Shown here: positions 59,628 to 64,000 of the stretch, piece by piece
Position numbering within the stretch: position 1 is the stretch's first letter
How the letters are laid out: every line of letters starts with the position of its first letter
Assembly: GCA_964450715.1 (NCBI GenBank)
Contig: CAYVFC010000018.1
Location: 20,915-84,914, forward strand
Length of the DNA stretch: 64,000 bases
Source of the DNA: CAYVFC01 sp964450715
Lineage (GTDB): Bacteria > Myxococcota_A > Polyangia > Polyangiales > JAFGIB01
Direction of reading: 5' to 3'
Notes under the pieces: model-generated
What the model was told of the DNA's origin: nothing
The model's input: the letters and a program-made list of their open reading frames with translations, nothing else
Database searches by the model: none
Translations under genes and position numbers: made by a program

Positions 59628-60566
59628 TTATATATAGTAAACAAATCCCAGGGCCAGGGTGAAAGCTGTCCCTCCGCGGTCGTAGAACACCGCGCTCTCG
59701 AAGAGGGTGGCGACCTGCAGGATGGCCTCGGCCGCCCAATGGTCGAGGATATCGAAACGGGCGCCGCCCATCAGGTCGAGGCTGGCGTTGACGTCGTTCA
59801 CGCCGACCTCGCTTCCATCCATCAGGCTGATCCGGGTGGCGGACCAGCGGTGCACCGTCAGCCCCGCCCCCAGGAAGGGCACCAGCGGCCTGAGCTCGAC
59901 GAACAGGTAGCGCCCGCCGGCGCGTACCCCGAGATCCAGCACGTCCTCGTCGGTTTCGGTGGCCTGATTCAAAACGACGGCCGCGGAGAGCTCGGCCATG
60001 ATCTGCGGAGTGAAGGTCACGCCGAAACGCCCCTGTGCTCCCAGCCCGATGCCTAGCGCGGGGCGATCGACCGTGAGATAGCCGAGCAGCACGTGCGCGC
60101 CGCAATCGAGGCCGAGGTCCAGGTCGCCGGCTTCTTCTTCTTCGGCAGCTTCCTCGGCTTCCTCTTCCGATCCTGCTTCCGCCTCGCTCTGCTCCGGAGC
60201 CTGCTGTGCCTTGCGCAGCCGGAAGATGCGCTCCTGCACCTCGCGGGAGCGCGGACCGTCCGGGTAGCTCTCCTGGTACTTCTCGAAGGCCAGCAGCGCC
60301 TCGTCGTTTCGGCCCAGGACGTCGGATGTCTGACCGATGTTGTAGAGCAGCTCCGGACGTTCGCTCAGCTCGTAGGAGCGCCGGAAGTAGTCGAGGGCCT
60401 CCTCGTAGCGCCCGTCGTCATAGGCGGCCCGACCCGCCACGAAGAGGCCGCGGGCCTCCTCGTCCCGCGCGTCCCTCTCCTCCTTGTCCGACCCGGCCGC
60501 CGCTCGTTCCGGGACGACGGCGATGGCCAACAGCAGGACGATTGGTAGCGTTCGATGCGCTCTCAC
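59628..60566 (-). CDS. TPR and outer-membrane beta-barrel-like protein
   Basis: A 312-residue exported protein with signal TLPIVLLLAIAVVPERAAAG. Two TPR-like helical pairs follow (AAYDDGRYEEALDYFRRSYE, IGQTSDVLGRNDEALLAFEK). A strongly acidic Glu/Ala linker precedes an amphipathic-strand domain ending FTLALGFVYYI, with the terminal aromatic typical of outer-membrane barrels. It lies between homoserine dehydrogenase and glnS, with 18 and 27 bp spacing, so it is part of the same run. Probably an envelope protein; function unknown. Confidence 0.7.
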   Translation of the reverse strand: MRAHRTLPIVLLLAIAVVPERAAAGSDKEERDARDEEARGLFVAGRAAYDDGRYEEALDYFRRSYELSERPELLYNIGQTSDVLGRNDEALLAFEKYQESYPDGPRSREVQERIFRLRKAQQAPEQSEAEAGSEEEAEEAAEEEEAGDLDLGLDCGAHVLLGYLTVDRPALGIGLGAQGRFGVTFTPQIMAELSAAVVLNQATETDEDVLDLGVRAGGRYLFVELRPLVPFLGAGLTVHRWSATRISLMDGSEVGVNDVNASLDLMGGARFDILDHWAAEAILQVATLFESAVFYDRGGTAFTLALGFVYYI

Positions 60567-60584
60567 GGTTCTTCCTCCCCGGGC

Positions 60585-61907
60585 TCAACCTTCGAGGATG
60601 GGGGTGACCTTGGGCCTGCCGCGCAAGGCTTTCGGGTAGAGCGAACGGATATCGTCGATGGCCCTGCGTATCTGGTTGCAGTTGCAGGGCATGGTCACGA
60701 TGCAGAAGACCGCGTTGCCCCGGTGGTGCCGGTTGTGGCTCACGGTGTCGATGTTGATGGCCTGCTTGCCGATGGCGGTGGCGACGATGCCGGTGATGCC
60801 GGGCACGTCTCCGGTCTCGAAGGTGATGTTGTAGGGGAAATCCAGCTCGTCGAAGGGGCGGAAACGGCAGCCCGAGGCCGGGTAGCCGCGAACCGCTTTC
60901 TTGCCGTAGCGCGCGATGAAGACGATATCCGCGACCACCGCGCTCCCCGTCTCCAGCGAGCCGGCTCCCTTGCCCACCAGCAGGCTCTCCCCGGCGTACT
61001 CGCCCAGCAGGCGAACCGCATTGGTGGCGCCGCCGATCTTGGAGAGCAGGTTCCGGTTCTTGACCATCATGGGGCGGACGGTCGCGTGCACCACGTCGTC
61101 CCGCCTCTCGGCGTAGCAGATGAGCTTGATGGAGCAGTCCATCTCGCGGGCGAAGGCCATGTCGTGAGCGTCAATGCGGCGGATGCCCCGGATGGCGAGC
61201 TCGTCTTCGCTGACCTGAAGGCCGAAGAGTATTTGCAGCAGGATAGTCAGCTTGTGGCCGGCGTCCCCGCCGCTGATGTCCAGGGTGGGGTCGGCCTCGG
61301 CGTAGCCCTGCTTCTGTGCGGCGCTGAGCGCGGACTTGAACGACTGCCCCTGGTTTTCCATCTGGGAGAGGATGTAGTTGCTGGTGCCGTTCATGATTCC
61401 CGAGATCGACCGGATGCGGTCGCCGGTCAGGCACTCGTTGGCCGCACGGATGATGGGGATGGCGCCGCAGACCGAGGCCTCATAGCCCAGGGCCACGCCG
61501 TTGCGCGCGGCCCTGCCGAACAGCTCGGCGCCGTTTGCGGCCAGCAGCGCCTTGTTGGCGGTGACCAGGTGCTTCTTGCGCGCGAGGATCGACTCCCCGA
61601 GCTCGAACATCTTGCGGTCGGCGCCGCCTACCGTCTCCACCACCAGGTCGATGGTGTCGTCATCCAGTATCTGCCGGATGTGCGCGGCCGCCTCTTGCGG
61701 GCTCACCCGCTCCTTTTTCGTGAAGTAGCGGTCCAACGGCAGCCCGTGGCGCCGGGCCGAGGCAGCCGGAAACAGGTCCGCGATGCGGGCGAGCTCGATG
61801 GTCCTGCCGGCCCTGGCCGCCAGCGCCTTTTCGTTTTCCAGCAGGATCTTCGCCACACCGCCGCCCACGGTGCCGCAACCAATTATCGCGACTCTGAATC
61901 CGCTCAT
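60585..61907 (-). CDS. hom: Homoserine dehydrogenase with ACT domain
   Basis: A 440-residue enzyme reducing aspartate semialdehyde to homoserine with NAD(P)H, on the way to Thr, Met and Ile. The Rossmann motif is VAIIGCGTVGGGVAK. The active-site regions are VTANKALLAANG, SVCGAIPIIRAANE, SGIMNGTSNYILSQM and EADPTLDISGGDAGHKL, with the conserved Asp and Lys of the family. The C-terminal ~90 residues (PYNITFETGDVPGITGIVA, HRGNAVFCIVTMP) form an ACT domain for feedback control, usually by threonine. Length and motifs are normal. Confidence 0.95.
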   Translation of the reverse strand: MSGFRVAIIGCGTVGGGVAKILLENEKALAARAGRTIELARIADLFPAASARRHGLPLDRYFTKKERVSPQEAAAHIRQILDDDTIDLVVETVGGADRKMFELGESILARKKHLVTANKALLAANGAELFGRAARNGVALGYEASVCGAIPIIRAANECLTGDRIRSISGIMNGTSNYILSQMENQGQSFKSALSAAQKQGYAEADPTLDISGGDAGHKLTILLQILFGLQVSEDELAIRGIRRIDAHDMAFAREMDCSIKLICYAERRDDVVHATVRPMMVKNRNLLSKIGGATNAVRLLGEYAGESLLVGKGAGSLETGSAVVADIVFIARYGKKAVRGYPASGCRFRPFDELDFPYNITFETGDVPGITGIVATAIGKQAINIDTVSHNRHHRGNAVFCIVTMPCNCNQIRRAIDDIRSLYPKALRGRPKVTPILEG

Positions 61908-62040
61908 CTCGTGACCCGGTAAGGAAGCTCGCTAGCCCGGCGTTGCATGCCCGGGGCGCCTGGTGTTTCGGGGTTCGGCCTCCGCGCGCCGCCGCTCCGT
62001 CGAGGAGACCCGCGCCGATCTTTGCCCGCATCGTACCCGA

Positions 62041-63945
62041 TTACAAGCCGGTATTGTAGCTCGACCAGACGGCGAACATCTCGCTGTAGACCCCTTTGCG
62101 CTTCAGCAGCTCGGCGTGAGTTCCCAGCTCCACCAGCCGCCCGTTCTCCAGCACGGCGATGCGGTCCGCTTTCATGGCGGTCGAGAGCCGGTGGGCGATG
62201 ATTACCGCGGTGCGGCCCTGTAGCAAAACCTCCAGAGCCTTCTGGATCCGCGCCTCCGAAGCCAGGTCGAGATTGCTGGTAGCCTCGTCCAGGATGATGA
62301 TGCGCGGCCGGGCCAGAAAGGCGCGCGCCAACGCCAGCAGCTGCCGTTCGCCCGAGGAGAGCGAGGAGCCCCTCTCGTGGATGGGAAAGTGGATGCCCCC
62401 GGGCTTCTGCTCGATCAGATCGCCGATCCCCACGGCCTGGCACGCTTCTAGCACTTCGGCATCACTGGCTTCGGGGCGGGCGAAGGCCACGTTGTCCCGG
62501 ATGGTGCCGGCGAAGAGGAAGGGCTCCTGCGGCACCAGGCCGAACTGGCGGCGCAGCGACTGTAGCTCGACCTGCCTGAGGTCGATTCCGTCGATGAGGA
62601 CCGCGCCCCGGGTGGGGTCGTACAGCCGCGTCATCAGCCGGGCCACGGTCGACTTGCCCGCGCCGGTCTGCCCCACCAGCGCCACCGTCTCCCCCGGCCG
62701 GATGCAGAGGTCCAGCCCCTCGACGGCGGACTTGCCGGCCCCGTAACCGAAGCTCACGCCCCTGAGCTCGACGCTTCCCTCGATGGCCGGCAGCTCGCGC
62801 GCGTCCGCAGCCTCGCGAACGCTGGGCTCGGTATCGAGCAGCTCCCGGAGCTTGAGCAGCGCCGCCTGTCCCCGCTGATAGATATTGTAAAGCTGCACCA
62901 GGTGCTGGATGGGGCCGTAAAAGGAGGCCAGGTAGAGGAGAAAGGCGGCGAGCTCCCCCACCGTCAGCTCTCCGGCCAGCATCATGCGGCCGCCCACCAA
63001 GACGATGAGCGCTTGGCCCGATAGCGCGATCAGGTTGGAGCCGGAGTCGAAGATCGCCGCCAGCCGGACGGTATGCAGGTTGGAGGCCCGGTACTCCCCC
63101 AGCGTGTTGATGTGCTGCGAGACGTTGCGCTGCTCGCGGTTGAAGGCCTTGACCACGCGGATGCCGGTCAGGTTCTCCTGGAAGTCCGCCAGCACGTCGG
63201 CGATGCGCTCGCGAACCGCGGTATAGCCGAGCTCGGAGCGGCGGCTGAACCAGAGCGTCAGCACCAGCATCAGCGGCGCGACGAAGAGGATGGTGAAGGC
63301 GGCCAGCTTCGGATCGAGGAAGAAGAGGAACCCGGTTACCAGCGCCAGGGTGATGGCCTGCACCACCAGCTCGATGAAGCCCTCCTGCAGCAGGGAGCCG
63401 AAGGCCTCGACGTCGCTGGTCATGCGGGAGATGATCCTGCCGCTCATCTCCTCGGTGAAGCGGTCGATGGAGAGCCGCTGGATGTGGGTGAAGACCCGGA
63501 CCCGCAGCGAGCGCACCAGGTCCTCGGCCAGCCGGCTGTTCCAGGCCACCCGAGCGTGGCCGATGATGGCGTTGACGACCAGCGAGGCGAGGTAGATCCC
63601 GCACACCGCGAGCAATGCGGACATGTCGCCGGGCACTATGCCCCGGTCGATCCCGTAGCGGGCCAGCAGGGGGCCGAGCTGTACGGTGAGGGTCTCCAGG
63701 AAAACCAGCCCGAGCGCCAGGCCGAGCGCCGCGCGCCGGGGGGCGAAGAGATCCGCCAGGGTCAGCGGACGCCGGTCGCCCTGGTGATGTCTGAAGTCTA
63801 CCTCTGGCTCCGCGTGCTCTGGCTCCGAGGCCAGGATGCGCTCCACGTCCCGGCCGAGCTCGGGCGGGATGCCGGCGAAGGGCAGGCCGTGGCCCCCGCC
63901 TCCTCGCCCGGCCGGTGGGCGCAGGCCGTGTATGCCTACAGTCAT
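62041..63945 (-). CDS. ABC exporter, fused membrane and ATPase domains
   Basis: A 634-residue type IV ABC half-transporter of the MsbA/MdlB-like group. After ~75 charged residues come six membrane helices with the family's DxxxFGS-type loop (MTSDVEAFGSLLQEGFIEL). The nucleotide-binding domain has Walker A in VALVGQTGAGKSTVARLMTR, Q-loop FGLVPQEPFLFAGTIRDNVA, signature SSLSSGERQLLALARAFL, Walker B IIILDEATSNLD and the H-loop IIAHRLSTAMKADR. It probably works as a dimer exporting lipid, peptide or drug. Other starts inside the first 40 residues are possible. The remaining bases to the window end hold no gene. Confidence 0.93.
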   Translation of the reverse strand: MTVGIHGLRPPAGRGGGGHGLPFAGIPPELGRDVERILASEPEHAEPEVDFRHHQGDRRPLTLADLFAPRRAALGLALGLVFLETLTVQLGPLLARYGIDRGIVPGDMSALLAVCGIYLASLVVNAIIGHARVAWNSRLAEDLVRSLRVRVFTHIQRLSIDRFTEEMSGRIISRMTSDVEAFGSLLQEGFIELVVQAITLALVTGFLFFLDPKLAAFTILFVAPLMLVLTLWFSRRSELGYTAVRERIADVLADFQENLTGIRVVKAFNREQRNVSQHINTLGEYRASNLHTVRLAAIFDSGSNLIALSGQALIVLVGGRMMLAGELTVGELAAFLLYLASFYGPIQHLVQLYNIYQRGQAALLKLRELLDTEPSVREAADARELPAIEGSVELRGVSFGYGAGKSAVEGLDLCIRPGETVALVGQTGAGKSTVARLMTRLYDPTRGAVLIDGIDLRQVELQSLRRQFGLVPQEPFLFAGTIRDNVAFARPEASDAEVLEACQAVGIGDLIEQKPGGIHFPIHERGSSLSSGERQLLALARAFLARPRIIILDEATSNLDLASEARIQKALEVLLQGRTAVIIAHRLSTAMKADRIAVLENGRLVELGTHAELLKRKGVYSEMFAVWSSYNTGL

Positions 63946-64000
63946 CGTAACCGTTCAGGGGGGGTAAGGGTGTATGAAACGACGGCGGCCAATCCATCCC

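Overview
The window is GC-rich (strong G/C at third codon positions). It fits a deltaproteobacterial or Myxococcota-like chromosome: large Cys/Asp-rich lipoproteins with MopE-type DGDGYG repeats, Tat and lipoprotein export signals, TPR/beta-barrel proteins, and ordinary housekeeping genes (glnS, homoserine dehydrogenase, ABC exporters) on one flank. This assignment is inferred from gene style only. I saw no rRNA, tRNA, CRISPR array or prophage.

Layout. 0-4.6 kb: a partial RnfC-like gene, a NhaD-type antiporter, a degenerate receiver protein, a VapBC-type toxin-antitoxin pair with a palindromic operator, and gene debris. 4.6-14.4 kb: five radical SAM proteins (one with two radical SAM domains, one fused to a methyltransferase), a Tat-exported protein, and a compact HXS-type module. 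That module has a 92-aa peptide ending in 14 tandem His-Xaa-Ser units, an HxsD-like protein and a second small HxsD-like protein. 14.4-28.4 kb: four huge secreted lipoproteins in one minus-strand run. They carry MopE-like metal-binding repeats with recurrent His-Trp-Ser/Asp/Asn-Asp-Cys, a beta-helix plus C-type lectin, Cys/Trp repeats, and a 1,773-aa protein whose end resembles Tc-toxin A.

28.8-43.4 kb: six more radical SAM genes including a good HxsB match, a polytopic membrane protein, and two proteins that may have the ABBA prenyltransferase fold. Here too is a very unusual chimera: a nitrogenase component-1-like (NifD/BchN-type) domain joined to the C-terminal half of NifH, without the P-loop. 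Its N-terminal extension resembles the tail of a neighbouring radical SAM enzyme, and the gene appears to carry a frameshift near its start. 43.4-55.2 kb: rhomboid-TPR fusion, L7/L12-like-domain protein, beta-barrel protein, a cobalamin-type radical SAM gene, a phasin-like gene and a nucleotidyltransferase-like gene. These are interspersed with remnants (B12-domain gene, MscS tail, ABC-permease tail, transposase) and palindromic repeat elements. 55.3-64 kb: a minus-strand housekeeping run (ABC exporter, homoserine dehydrogenase, TPR/barrel protein, glutaminyl-tRNA synthetase, ABC permease).

How it may work together (inference): 12 radical SAM proteins (13 domains) in about 45 kb surround one evident repeat-peptide substrate and four exported Cys/Trp/His-rich lipoproteins. 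The simplest reading is an expanded HXS-type peptide or protein modification locus, with extra modules (nitrogenase-like chimera, ABBA-like proteins, methyltransferase fusion) that I do not recognise as any described system.
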